Below are positions 16,002 through 23,572 of a stretch of 64,000 nt of DNA, piece after piece. Position 1 is the stretch's first letter, and every line of letters begins with the position of its first letter. A program made the position numbers and the translations under genes. The DNA is from Candidatus Gastranaerophilales bacterium. GTDB lineage: Bacteria; Cyanobacteriota; Vampirovibrionia; Gastranaerophilales; Gastranaerophilaceae. The DNA lies in contig CALUVT010000001.1 of NCBI GenBank assembly GCA_944324345.1, positions 636,447 to 700,446 of the forward strand, in the 5' to 3' direction. The notes below the pieces were generated by a model. The model had not been told where the DNA came from, searched no databases, and saw only the letters and a list, made by a program, of their open reading frames with translations.

Positions 16002-16073
16002 ATGAAAAATATTATCAAAACGCACTTACAAGAGGTATTTAGACCCGTCGGGGGGGGGGCACTCAAAGCTTAG
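16002..16073 (+). CDS. Leader ORF with a G10 run, pilin copy 3
   Basis: 23 codons from an ATG with GGGAG 7 bases upstream. It begins MKNIIKTHLQEVFRPV, then GGG from the ten-G run, then ALKA and a TAG at 16071-16073. The sequence before the run is unrelated to the copy 1/2 leader, yet the frame relation to the pilin is the same: one base out, corrected by +1 G, -2 G or a -1 slip. In that frame no stop occurs between the run and the pilin. This divergent copy is the best evidence that leader plus G10 is a selected unit. Confidence 0.55.
   Translation: MKNIIKTHLQEVFRPVGGGALKA
16050..16059 (+). repeat. G10 homopolymer, pilin copy 3
   Basis: Ten consecutive G, preceded by CCCGTC and followed by CACTCAAAGCTT. 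Same length as the tracts in copies 1 and 2 despite unrelated 5' flanking sequence. Confidence 0.9.
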
Positions 16074-16089
16074 ATATTCAGTTCCTCTC

Positions 16090-16138
16090 TTGTAAAAAAA
16101 AGAATGAATGCTATAATAGTGATATGAAACATCACTAT
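16090..16138 (+). promoter_or_regulatory. Conserved internal promoter-like box plus inverted repeat at pilin start, copy 3
   Basis: TTGTAA (16090-16095), 16-base spacer, TATAAT (16112-16117), then 6 bases and the ATG at 16124, the spacing of a leaderless start. Inverted repeat ATAGTGAT (16116-16123) / ATCACTAT (16131-16138) surrounds the start codon. AAGCTT lies 18 bases before TTGTAA, as in copies 1 and 2. Confidence 0.5.
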
Positions 16139-16867
16139 TGCAAAAGGTTTGCATTTACTCTCGCGGAAGTATTAATAACTCTTGGAATAATTGGAGTTGT
16201 TGCAGCACTTGTCATTCCGACTTTTGTGAGGAAATACCAGTATCAGGTTTATGCGACGAAACTTGCAGAAGACTATGCAATATTATCTAATGCGATAAAA
16301 ATGGCTGAAAGAGAATACGGACCTCAAGAAACTTGGGAAACTCCGACTGACAGCAATTATAGGGAATTTTTTGACAAATATTTAAGACCTCACTTACAGC
16401 TTCTTGACAACGAATGTACGAATAATAATTCAGGGAACTGCCGTTTTCAAACAAAAGATATGGCAGGAGGAACTAGAATAAATGCAATAGGTACAACTGG
16501 TACAGAAGCTTGGGGTTTTGTAAAAGTATATCTTGCAAATGGTTCGATGGTTGGAATGAGATTTCAAAACGCACACAATGCATTCAACGTATTTATAGAT
16601 GTCAATGGAGAAAAAGGCCCTAATCGTCAAGGAGTTGATACTTTTATGCTCATATTAGCTTTTGCTGACAGTACATCTTTCAAAGATTATATAGGTAAAT
16701 TTGTTCTTTATTGGGGATTACCCAGTACAAGAGACAGTGTTTTAAAACAATATTGTTCAAAAGAAGGTGCATATCCTGGATTAGGTTGTGGAGCACTATT
16801 GCAGCGAAACGGGTTTAAGATTCCCAAAAACGAAGGCTGGCCATCAGGATATAAATATCCGTATTAG
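16124..16867 (+). CDS. Type IV pilin-like / pseudopilin-like protein, copy 3
   Basis: 247 residues from the ATG at 16124. A 10-residue leader (MKHHYCKRFA) precedes the cleavage motif A|FTLAE and the hydrophobic helix LITLGIIGVVAALVIP. The -1 residue is Ala, which many prepilin peptidases accept less well than Gly. The body has CTNNNSGNC near 97-105, IDVNGEKGPNRQGVDTF in the middle and YCSKEGAYPGLGCGALLQ near the end, parallel to copies 1 and 2. Upstream, the same frame reads CKKKNECYNSD before the ATG, similar to CKKINKMYNSE in copy 1, so that stretch may be translated in a fused form. Confidence 0.85.
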   Translation: MKHHYCKRFAFTLAEVLITLGIIGVVAALVIPTFVRKYQYQVYATKLAEDYAILSNAIKMAEREYGPQETWETPTDSNYREFFDKYLRPHLQLLDNECTNNNSGNCRFQTKDMAGGTRINAIGTTGTEAWGFVKVYLANGSMVGMRFQNAHNAFNVFIDVNGEKGPNRQGVDTFMLILAFADSTSFKDYIGKFVLYWGLPSTRDSVLKQYCSKEGAYPGLGCGALLQRNGFKIPKNEGWPSGYKYPY

Positions 16868-16901
16868 TTGTTTACTTAATAAATTAAATATCTCAACAAA
16901 T

Positions 16902-16929
16902 AAAAGGTTTGCGATGCCGCAAACCTTTT
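16902..16929 (+). terminator. Terminator after pilin copy 3
   Basis: Perfect 12-bp stem AAAAGGTTTGCG (16902-16913) / CGCAAACCTTTT (16918-16929), 4-base loop. The T-run is only four bases and forms part of the stem. Confidence 0.75.
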
Positions 16930-17022
16930 GAAATATTAACAATATTGATAAAACAAGCAAAGTGTGCTCAATTAAATTTGTAAAATAATCAATAATTCAA
17001 AAACTTCATGTGAGCAGTCACT

Positions 17023-17082
17023 ATGTGTGCAGGAGTAATCGAGTTTGACGGTTGGGAAATTAAAGATGAATATCCTTGGTAA
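17023..17082 (+). CDS. Possible 19-codon ORF of unknown meaning
   Basis: ATG at 17023, MCAGVIEFDGWEIKDEYPW, TAA at 17080-17082, in the gap between pilin copy 3 and rlmH. No Shine-Dalgarno precedes it. It could be a gene remnant or chance. The rest of 16930-17084 shows nothing else. Confidence 0.2.
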   Translation: MCAGVIEFDGWEIKDEYPW

Positions 17083-17084
17083 TT

Positions 17085-17555
17085 TTATTTGTGATAAGTT
17101 TCGCCTTTGATAATCTTAAATGCTCTATATATTTGTTCCAGTAGTATAAGTCGGGTAAACTGATGTAAAAAAGTCATTTTTGAAAGACTAAGTTTTAAAT
17201 TTGCTCGATTTGAAACTATTGGTGATAGACCGCAGGAAGAACCGATTACAAAAACAATTTCAGAGGTTCCAATATTTGTTAATTCTTTTATTTTGTCAGC
17301 AAATTCTTCTGAGGTAAACATTTTTCCCTTTATTTCAAGAGTAATCACGTAAGATTGGGATTTTATGTGTGATAAAATTTTTTGTCCTTCTTCCTCAAGC
17401 ACTTTTTTCGTTAAGTTTTCATCTTTAATTTCAATAGCCGGAATTTCAATAATTTCTAAAGATGCGTATGGTGTAAGTCGTTTTAAGAATTCATCTATAC
17501 CTTCTTTTAGAAATTTTTCTTTAATTTTTCCGAGTGCAATAATTTTTATATTCAT
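17085..17555 (-). CDS. rlmH: 23S rRNA (pseudouridine1915-N3)-methyltransferase RlmH
   Basis: 156 residues, usual length. SPOUT motifs: FVIGSSCGLSP near 102-112, then LSLSKMTFLHQFTRLILLEQ and YRAFKIIKGETYHK at the extreme C-terminus, which is diagnostic. It methylates pseudouridine 1915 in helix 69 of 23S rRNA in the assembled ribosome. In this family the usual glycine-glycine of IGG is IGS here. It lies 16 bases downstream of the MscS gene on the same strand, so they may be co-transcribed. Confidence 0.94.
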   Translation of the reverse strand: MNIKIIALGKIKEKFLKEGIDEFLKRLTPYASLEIIEIPAIEIKDENLTKKVLEEEGQKILSHIKSQSYVITLEIKGKMFTSEEFADKIKELTNIGTSEIVFVIGSSCGLSPIVSNRANLKLSLSKMTFLHQFTRLILLEQIYRAFKIIKGETYHK

Positions 17556-17571
17556 ACTCTATCAAGAACCC

Positions 17572-18438
17572 TTAAGTATCTGATTTTCCTATGTAAACCG
17601 TTTGGGATGGGAATGCAAAATCAATACCCTCTGCACGAAATTTAGATGTCACATCAAGCAAAAATGTGCTTTTTATTTTTACGTAAGTGTCGTAGGATTT
17701 GGTTTTAGCGTAACCGATAAACCTTATATTGATAGAGCTGCTGTCAAGGGCATGTGCAAAAGTATTAAATTCGTTATACATTTCATGATTTTCTAATGCT
17801 GTTTCATTAATCAATTCAATAGCACGTTTAAGCTTTTCATCAGACGTTCCGTAAGTTACTCCAAATACTACATCAATCCGACGTTTTTTAGCTTCTGAAA
17901 CATTTGATATGATACTGTTTGCCACCATATCGTTAGGGACAGTTACTATAAAGTTTTCAAGGTTTCTTATTTTTGTGGATCTGATACTTATTCCTTCAAC
18001 GGTACCTTCAAGGTCGTTAATTTTGACATAATCGCCTATTTTGTAAACTTTATCACTCAACAGTGCAATGGTTCCAAACATTGAAGCAATTGTCTGTTGA
18101 GCCGCGAAACTTACTGCCAAACCTGTGATTCCAAATCCTGCAATCAAAGATGTAAGAGAATACCCCTGACTTTGTAGAAATGAAGCGATAAGGATAAATG
18201 CAATGAGAAATTTTATAACCTTCCCTATCAGAGGGATTATATGTTCAACTGGTAGTGGGCTATCGCCTGATTTTAAAAATCTTTCTTTGAGTTTATGAGT
18301 AAAAATATCAGTCAGCTTGAAAAGCACTATTATTATAAGAAGGTTAATAATAGCACCTGCAATAAGGTTGATCTTAAACGCGGCAAAAACTTTGTCTATT
18401 TTGTCAGCAATTGCAAGAATATCGTCAATCATACACAT
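17572..18438 (-). CDS. Small-conductance mechanosensitive channel (MscS family)
   Basis: 288 residues, the size of E. coli MscS. Three transmembrane helices (about 23-45, 68-88, 92-120); the third carries the Gly/Ala-rich pore pattern LIAGFGITGLAVSFAAQQ. The cytosolic beta domain has YKIGDYVKINDLEGTVEGI and NFIVTVPNDMVANSIISN, both strong family signatures. The channel releases solutes on hypo-osmotic shock. It is transcribed toward rlmH and its start is 37 bases from the tRNA-Gly gene. Confidence 0.9.
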   Translation of the reverse strand: MCMIDDILAIADKIDKVFAAFKINLIAGAIINLLIIIVLFKLTDIFTHKLKERFLKSGDSPLPVEHIIPLIGKVIKFLIAFILIASFLQSQGYSLTSLIAGFGITGLAVSFAAQQTIASMFGTIALLSDKVYKIGDYVKINDLEGTVEGISIRSTKIRNLENFIVTVPNDMVANSIISNVSEAKKRRIDVVFGVTYGTSDEKLKRAIELINETALENHEMYNEFNTFAHALDSSSINIRFIGYAKTKSYDTYVKIKSTFLLDVTSKFRAEGIDFAFPSQTVYIGKSDT

Positions 18439-18474
18439 AACTCCAAAAACTACTTATTAACAAGTACAAAAAAA

Positions 18475-18546
18475 GCGGAAGACGAGACTCGAACTCGCAA
18501 CAGCCTGCTTGGAAGGCAGGTACTCTAGCCATTGAGTTACTTCCGC
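18475..18546 (-). tRNA. tRNA-Gly (anticodon UCC)
   Basis: On the minus strand the acceptor arms are GCGGAAG and CTTCCGC. The anticodon stem is CCTGC / GCAGG around loop CTTCCAA, giving anticodon TCC, and the T-arm contains GAGTTCGAGTCTC. 72 bases; CCA is not encoded. A run of seven T follows. Confidence 0.96.
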
Positions 18547-18554
18547 ATACCTCT

Positions 18555-18582
18555 AATATACAATAAAAAATTTTTTTTGCAA
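18555..18582 (-). promoter_or_regulatory. Promoter of tRNA-Gly
   Basis: On the minus strand: TTGCAA (18582-18577), 16-base spacer, TATATT (18560-18555). The tRNA 5' end is 8 bases past the -10, so little 5' trimming would be needed. Confidence 0.7.
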
Positions 18583-18591
18583 TACCATTAG

Positions 18592-18636
18592 AAAAAAATT
18601 AGCTTAGTGCTTTAGAATTAATTCTAACAAGCTAAT
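18592..18636 (-). terminator. Hairpin with a T-run on the minus strand, upstream of the tRNA promoter
   Basis: Outer stem ATTAGCTT (18598-18605) / AAGCTAAT (18629-18636), with an inner perfect palindrome TTAGAATTAATTCTAA (18612-18627). On the minus strand it runs into seven T. It would stop a transcript coming from the RNA region at 18679-18801. Confidence 0.6.
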
Positions 18637-18678
18637 GTTTTAACCAAAAAGTAATCCTTGTGAGTGGTGAAAACATGT

Positions 18679-18801
18679 AAAAAAAAAGGTATCATATATA
18701 TATAAGCTTGTTATATCCAGGCACTTTTTTCGGGGTTGCGACAAGATTTGTTCTTAGAGCGGTTTGGTTTAAAATATAACAGGCTTATTCCCAAGATACT
18801 A
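18679..18801. ncRNA. Unassigned structured RNA element, strand uncertain
   Basis: ATAAGCTTGTTATAT (18702-18716) can pair with ATATAACAGGCTTAT (18774-18788), 15 bp with one imperfect position, extended outward by GTATC (18689-18693) / GATAC (18795-18799). On the minus strand the outer stem is followed directly by nine T (18687-18679) and preceded by TATAAT (18813-18808), so a minus RNA of about 120 bases is plausible. On the plus strand the imperfect pair becomes a G-U wobble, and a separate terminator follows at 18840. It matches neither 4.5S RNA nor tmRNA that I can see. The 399-base gap 18547-18945 holds this, two hairpins and the tRNA promoter. Confidence 0.45.
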
Positions 18802-18839
18802 TGTACAATTATATACAGACTCTATGTTTGATATGCAAC

Positions 18840-18873
18840 GACTTGTTTGGCTTTTTGTTTGACAAGTCTTTTT
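18840..18873 (+). terminator. Plus-strand terminator before the PPIase gene
   Basis: GACTTGT (18840-18846) / ACAAGTC (18862-18868), 15-base loop, followed by five T. There is no plus-strand ORF upstream for it to end, which implies a plus-strand RNA from about 18700 or an attenuator for the gene at 18946. Confidence 0.65.
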
Positions 18874-18945
18874 ATTTGTTTAATTGATTGAAAAAGACGC
18901 TTATTTGTGCTAACCTTTCTTTGTAATAATAAGTAAGGGGGTTTT

Positions 18946-19236
18946 ATGAGAAAAGAAGTTCGTGCAAGTCATATTCTGGTAAAAACAAAGGAAGAAGCTG
19001 ATAAATTGAGGCAAGAAATTCTTGAAGGCAAGGATTTTGAAAAAGTCGCAGCAGAGGTTTCTCTTTGCCCTTCAGGAAGAGAAGGTGGAGATTTAGGCTT
19101 TTTTAAACAGGGTGTTATGGTAAAGCCTTTTGAGGATGCAGCATTTGCTCTAAAAGAAATTGGAGATATCTCTGAACCTGTTGAAACCCAGTTTGGTTGG
19201 CATTTAATTAAATTAACAGGTTTTATTGATGAATAG
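18946..19236 (+). CDS. Parvulin-type peptidyl-prolyl isomerase
   Basis: 96 residues, a free-standing rotamase domain with no signal peptide, so cytoplasmic like E. coli PpiC. It begins [16 protein letters not shown] (parvulin ASHILV) and contains [13 protein letters not shown] (about 44-56), PFEDAAFAL and [10 protein letters not shown] at the end, all core catalytic-domain motifs. AAGGGGG sits about 5 bases before the ATG. The stop overlaps the start of the M24 peptidase gene by eight bases, so they are coupled. It may assist folding of proline-rich proteins. Confidence 0.92.
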   Translation: MRKEVRASHILVKTKEEADKLRQEILEGKDFEKVAAEVSLCPSGREGGDLGFFKQGVMVKPFEDAAFALKEIGDISEPVETQFGWHLIKLTGFIDE

Positions 19237-20749
19237 TCTTGTTGAAAAAGTAAGAAAGTTTATGAAATCAGAGGGAATTTCTTATTTGTTGGTTAATTCT
19301 ACCAACAGATATTTGGAGGAGTATACCCCTCTAGATGAGAACTCCCGTTACTTTTTAACAGGTTTTTCCGGTTCAACAGGGGATGCACTTGTTACAGAAA
19401 ATGATATTTACCTCTTTGTTGATGGAAGATACCATATTCAGGCTGATCTTGAGGTCGATCATGATATTGTGAAAGTGGTCAAACTCCAAAATGGGCAGAC
19501 TTTTTTAGATGAACTTGCCGGAAAAATTCCTGATGGTGAAGTGTTAGGAATTTTTTCAAAGAAAAATTCACAAAAGCGTGTTGAATATTTGAAGCTTAAA
19601 GGCATAAAGCTAAAATATTTAGATAATGATTTTATTTCAAAAGAATCGGTAACAGACAACGAGAATGTTATAAAAGTTGATGGAGTTTCTGTTGAGGACA
19701 AAATCAAAAATTTAAATTATGACGGTGCTGTTTTAATAACAAACTTGGAAGAAGTTTCTTATTTATTTAATTTGCGTGATTTTTCCAATAATTATGAAAG
19801 TAAAATTAAGGGTAAAGCAGTAATTATTTCAGATAGAGCAAGGCTTTTGGATGAAATTGATGATTTTGTCGAAAGTTATGACGGTTATATTTATGTTGAT
19901 AAATCCTCAATTAATGCTTATGATTTTGCATTAGTGGGCGGTAAGGCTAAGTATTTGGACGACAGCCCTATAAAATTAATGAAATCAGTAAAAACCGATG
20001 ACGAGATAGAACATTATAAGGACGCTTTTAGAAGAACAGATTTGGCAGTAAGAGCTATTCGTGAATATATTGAAAACAACGATAATATCTCCGAATATGA
20101 TGTCGCAGAACAATTGGAAAAAGAATTTAAACGTTTTGGAGCAAAAAGCTTAAGCTTTAAGTCGATAGTTGCTAAGGATAAAAATTCCGCTCTTGCTCAT
20201 TATTCAAAATGCTCAAAAGATGAAATTATAAAAGATGGAAGTCTTGTTTTAATTGACTGTGGAGCTTATTACGAGCAGGGATTGGCGACAGATATTACAA
20301 GAGTCTTTGTAAAGGGGAAACCTTCTGAATTGCAAAAACGTGTTTATACAACAGTTTTGAAAATGTTTTTACATGCATATAATTCAAATTTAAATGTCGG
20401 TTATGATATTGATGCACTTGCAAGGCAAATATATTCTCAAAACCTGATAGATGGATTCGTTTTTAACCATGGTCTCGGGCATGGTATAGGTATAAGTGTT
20501 CATGAATACCCGCCAAATTTGAGTAAAAATGAAATTGCAAAAGTCGAAATTAAAGATAATATGTGTTTTACGATAGAGCCGGGTTTATATAATGAAAATC
20601 ATTTTGGTGTTCGACTTGAAAATTCTTGTTATATGAAAAATGGAAAAATTCATTCTTTTGTACACATGAATTATGAAAGGAAGTTAATAGATTTTTCACT
20701 TTTAACAGAGCAGGAAAAACTTTGGCTTAAAGAATTTGAGGTGATATAG
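19229..20749 (+). CDS. Xaa-Pro aminopeptidase (M24B)
   Basis: 506 residues from the ATG at 19229, which overlaps the PPIase stop; an in-frame TTG just upstream is less likely. The N-terminal creatinase-like domain has [14 protein letters not shown] and [13 protein letters not shown]. The C-terminal pita-bread domain has the metal ligands: [18 protein letters not shown] (two Asp), [15 protein letters not shown] (near 414), FTIEPG (near 449) and GVRLEN (near 462). It removes N-terminal residues before proline and suits the neighbouring prolyl isomerase. No signal peptide. The trmH-like gene follows with no gap. Confidence 0.92.
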   Translation: MNSLVEKVRKFMKSEGISYLLVNSTNRYLEEYTPLDENSRYFLTGFSGSTGDALVTENDIYLFVDGRYHIQADLEVDHDIVKVVKLQNGQTFLDELAGKIPDGEVLGIFSKKNSQKRVEYLKLKGIKLKYLDNDFISKESVTDNENVIKVDGVSVEDKIKNLNYDGAVLITNLEEVSYLFNLRDFSNNYESKIKGKAVIISDRARLLDEIDDFVESYDGYIYVDKSSINAYDFALVGGKAKYLDDSPIKLMKSVKTDDEIEHYKDAFRRTDLAVRAIREYIENNDNISEYDVAEQLEKEFKRFGAKSLSFKSIVAKDKNSALAHYSKCSKDEIIKDGSLVLIDCGAYYEQGLATDITRVFVKGKPSELQKRVYTTVLKMFLHAYNSNLNVGYDIDALARQIYSQNLIDGFVFNHGLGHGIGISVHEYPPNLSKNEIAKVEIKDNMCFTIEPGLYNENHFGVRLENSCYMKNGKIHSFVHMNYERKLIDFSLLTEQEKLWLKEFEVI

Positions 20750-21502
20750 ATGCTTGAAATTACAAGTGTTAATAATGAGCTTGTTAAAGAAACCGTTAAG
20801 CTGCAGCAAAAAAAATATCGAGATAAAGAAAATAAATTTTTGCTGGAAGGTGAAAAATCTGTAAAAGAAGCTTTTGAAGCCGGCATAGATATTGAGCATT
20901 TGTTTGTTTTAAAAGAAAAATCAGGCGAGTACAATTATCTAAGTGAAAAATTAATTTTAACTAATGAAGCTGTCCTAAAAAAGATTTCGACAACAGATTC
21001 AGCTCCTGAAGTTGTTGCTGTTGCTTTTAAGAGAAATTATTCATTAAAGGATTTAAAAGGAGCTAAAAAAGTTGTTCTTCTTGAAAATATAAAAGATTTA
21101 GGTAATTTAGGAACGATTTTAAGAACATCAACTGCTTTTGGAGCAGATGCTGTTGTTTTATTCGGGATGGAGTGTGCAGACCTTTATAATCCAAAATGTG
21201 TAAGATCTTCAGTTGGAAATTTATGGAAAATACCTGTTGTTTACATAAAGACATTTGATGAGTTACAAAAAACTTTTTTAAATTTTGAACGTGTTGCAAC
21301 ACTGCCTTTGGCAAAAGATTATTTGAAAAATTTTAAAGTACATGAACCAGTTCTTGTAATGTTTGGTTCTGAAGCAGACGGACTTTCCGAGACTTTAGTT
21401 AAATTTGCTACTAAAAAAATTAAGATAGAAATGTCGCCATCTGTTGAATCTTTGAATTTGTCTGTTTCATGTGCTGTAGTTTTGTATAAATTATTTTTAT
21501 AG
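20750..21502 (+). CDS. TrmH/SpoU-family RNA 2'-O-methyltransferase
   Basis: 250 residues. An N-terminal substrate-binding region (FLLEGEKSVKEAFEAG) is followed by the SPOUT domain: DLGNLGTILRT (about 117-127), FGSEADGLSE (about 202-211) and ESLNLSVSCAVVLY (233-246), the three SpoU motifs. SpoU proteins methylate ribose 2'-OH in rRNA or tRNA; the exact target cannot be told from motifs, although the N-terminal domain suits RlmB-like or TsnR-like rRNA enzymes. The start follows the M24 gene stop with no gap, so it belongs to the same operon. Confidence 0.9.
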   Translation: MLEITSVNNELVKETVKLQQKKYRDKENKFLLEGEKSVKEAFEAGIDIEHLFVLKEKSGEYNYLSEKLILTNEAVLKKISTTDSAPEVVAVAFKRNYSLKDLKGAKKVVLLENIKDLGNLGTILRTSTAFGADAVVLFGMECADLYNPKCVRSSVGNLWKIPVVYIKTFDELQKTFLNFERVATLPLAKDYLKNFKVHEPVLVMFGSEADGLSETLVKFATKKIKIEMSPSVESLNLSVSCAVVLYKLFL

Positions 21503-21514
21503 TAAAATTGTGGT

Positions 21515-22909
21515 ATGGATATTTTGGAAGTTAAAAATCTCTGGAGTGAAGTTAAAAATAATTTAAAGGAAAATGTCCCAGCCCCCGCTTTCCAAATGTG
21601 GATGGATGCTCTCGAACCGGCAGATTATGACGGAAATATTTTTTCATTGTTAACTGTACATTCTCTTGCTCCCCAAGTTATAAAAGCCAATTATGACAGT
21701 CAGATATTGAAAGCTTTGAAAGATGTTTTGAAAAAAGATGTAGCATACCAGATAGCTTTTGATGCAGAACTTGCGGATAAATACCAAAAAGAAAAGAAAA
21801 AAGAATTGCAAAAGGCAAAACGAGCTCTTCCAGAATCTGAAGAATCCAAGATTTTAGATAATTTAGCACAGATGCAGTCTTGTGCAAATTTGAATTTAAA
21901 ATATAAGTTTTCAAATTTTGTAGTAGGAGAAAATAGCCGTTTTGCACACGCTGCGGCCTTTGCTGTAGCTCAAAATCCTGCAAAAAAATACAATCCTTTG
22001 TTTATATATGGAGCATCCGGTTTGGGCAAAACCCACCTTATGCAAGCTATTGGACATTATATAATTTTTAATAAACCAAAATTAAAGGTTAAGTATATTA
22101 AAACAGAGGAGTATGTTAATGAATTAATAAAAAATATTCAATGCGGTGGAAATGACAGAAATAGCAGAATGGACAAGTTTCGCCAAAAGTACAGAAATGT
22201 AGATGTACTTTTAATTGATGATATTCAATTCCTTGAAAGTAAAACTTATACAATGGAGGAAATATTTCACACTTTTGATAGCCTTCATAATAAAAATAAG
22301 CAGATTGTCATTACATCAGACAGGCTTCCAAAGGATATTCCAACATTGCCTGATCGCTTGAGGACACGTTTTGAAATGGGTTTGATGGTTGATATAACTC
22401 CTCCGGATTTTGAAACCCGTGTGGCAATTTTGAAAAACCTTGCAGAACAGGCAGGAATTAAAGCTGATTTTGACGTATTTGAATATATTGCTAAGAATTT
22501 TGTAAATAACGTTAGGGAACTAGAGGGTGCATTTAATAAAGTAAGTGCTTATGCAGATATTGACAAGGCTGAATTGACACTTGAGTTTGCAAAAAAGGTT
22601 TTAAATTGTGAGGCTATGCACCAAGAAATTACTATTGAAAAGGTTGCACGTGCTGTTGGAGAATATTACGGTGTTTCGTTGAATGATTTTCTAAGTGCAG
22701 CAAGAAATCAGAGAGTATCCTCAGCACGACATGTTGCGGTTTATATGGCAAGGGAAATTACTCAAAAAAGTTTTGAGAGTATTGCTGAATTTTTCAAAAA
22801 AAAGCATACAACAATGTTATATTCTTACGAAAAAATCAGAGATGAACTGAGAACTAATAAAGAGCTTGAAAATGCTGTTTATACAATAAGACGCAGTTTA
22901 GAAAACTAG
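21515..22909 (+). CDS. dnaA: Chromosomal replication initiator DnaA
   Basis: 464 residues. Domain I is at 5-80, a short Lys/Glu-rich domain II at 90-125, the AAA+ domain has Walker A GASGLGKT (166-173) and Walker B LLIDD (232-236), and the C-terminal DNA-binding domain has the signature SSARHVAVYMAREIT and KKHTTMLYSYEKI. It binds DnaA boxes to open oriC. The start is 12 bases after the trmH-like stop, and TAAAAT (21503-21508) with a 6-base gap to the ATG hints at a leaderless transcript. dnaN is not adjacent and I see no cluster of DnaA boxes, so the origin need not be here. Confidence 0.97.
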   Translation: MDILEVKNLWSEVKNNLKENVPAPAFQMWMDALEPADYDGNIFSLLTVHSLAPQVIKANYDSQILKALKDVLKKDVAYQIAFDAELADKYQKEKKKELQKAKRALPESEESKILDNLAQMQSCANLNLKYKFSNFVVGENSRFAHAAAFAVAQNPAKKYNPLFIYGASGLGKTHLMQAIGHYIIFNKPKLKVKYIKTEEYVNELIKNIQCGGNDRNSRMDKFRQKYRNVDVLLIDDIQFLESKTYTMEEIFHTFDSLHNKNKQIVITSDRLPKDIPTLPDRLRTRFEMGLMVDITPPDFETRVAILKNLAEQAGIKADFDVFEYIAKNFVNNVRELEGAFNKVSAYADIDKAELTLEFAKKVLNCEAMHQEITIEKVARAVGEYYGVSLNDFLSAARNQRVSSARHVAVYMAREITQKSFESIAEFFKKKHTTMLYSYEKIRDELRTNKELENAVYTIRRSLEN

Positions 22910-22942
22910 GAAAATTCTTGCTTAAAAAAGAGGTAAATGATA

Positions 22943-23560
22943 ATGTATGACTATATAAAAGGTTTATTAGCAAATAAATCGAACTCGTTAAAAGGTACTT
23001 TTGTTACCGTAGAAACTTCAGGAATTGGTTATTTATTAGAGGTTACAAGCAGAGATTTTAATGAAGTCTGTGACGGTGATGTTAAGTTTTATACCGTCCT
23101 TTTACATAGGGAAGATAAAATGAGTCTTTGCGGATTTTTGCACAAAGAGGAAAGAGATATATTTAATATTTTGTTATCTGTTTCCGGTGTCGGTTCAAAA
23201 ATGGCATTGACCTTGCTTGATGAGTTTGAGTCTTCAGAACTTATTGGGTTTGTTATTGAAGGTAATTACAAGGAACTTACAAGAGCAAAAGGGGTTGGTC
23301 CAAAATTGGCTCAGAAAATTATTTTGGAATTAAAAGATAAGTTAATGAATTATCAGTCCAAAGAACCTATTAAGATAACTTCAATTACCCCTTCAAAAAT
23401 TGATAACAGAGCGGTCGAAGATGCTCAAATGGTTTTGGTATCACTTGGCTATGAAAGAAAAGAAATTCAAGATGCAATTTCAAAATCACTCGCTTCACTT
23501 AACGATAAGGCCTCTGCTGAAGAAATTTTAAAAGAAGCTTTGAAAGTCCTTTCAATTTAA
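22943..23560 (+). CDS. ruvA: Holliday junction helicase subunit RuvA
   Basis: 205 residues from the ATG at 22943, chosen because GAGGT lies 8 bases upstream; an ATG two codons earlier is too close to it. The OB-like domain I begins MYDYIKGLL. Two helix-hairpin-helix motifs follow (ILLSVSGVGSKMALTLL and LTRAKGVGPKLAQKIILEL), and the C-terminal UBA-like domain (AQMVLVSLGYERKEIQDAI) contacts RuvB. RuvA holds the four-way junction for RuvB branch migration. ruvB and ruvC are not adjacent. It converges on the prepilin peptidase gene. Confidence 0.96.
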   Translation: MYDYIKGLLANKSNSLKGTFVTVETSGIGYLLEVTSRDFNEVCDGDVKFYTVLLHREDKMSLCGFLHKEERDIFNILLSVSGVGSKMALTLLDEFESSELIGFVIEGNYKELTRAKGVGPKLAQKIILELKDKLMNYQSKEPIKITSITPSKIDNRAVEDAQMVLVSLGYERKEIQDAISKSLASLNDKASAEEILKEALKVLSI

Positions 23561-23572
23561 AAATTTTATCTT

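Noticed and set aside
18679..18873. 4.5S RNA or tmRNA.
   Set aside because: The SRP GGAA tetraloop region and the tmRNA tRNA-like ends and tag ORF are absent. A 6S RNA could not be excluded but has no clear open-complex bulge.
21400..22950. Replication origin beside dnaA.
   Set aside because: The gap before dnaA is only 12 bases and I see no cluster of TTATCCACA-like boxes, and dnaN is not adjacent. The gene order is trmH-like, dnaA, ruvA.
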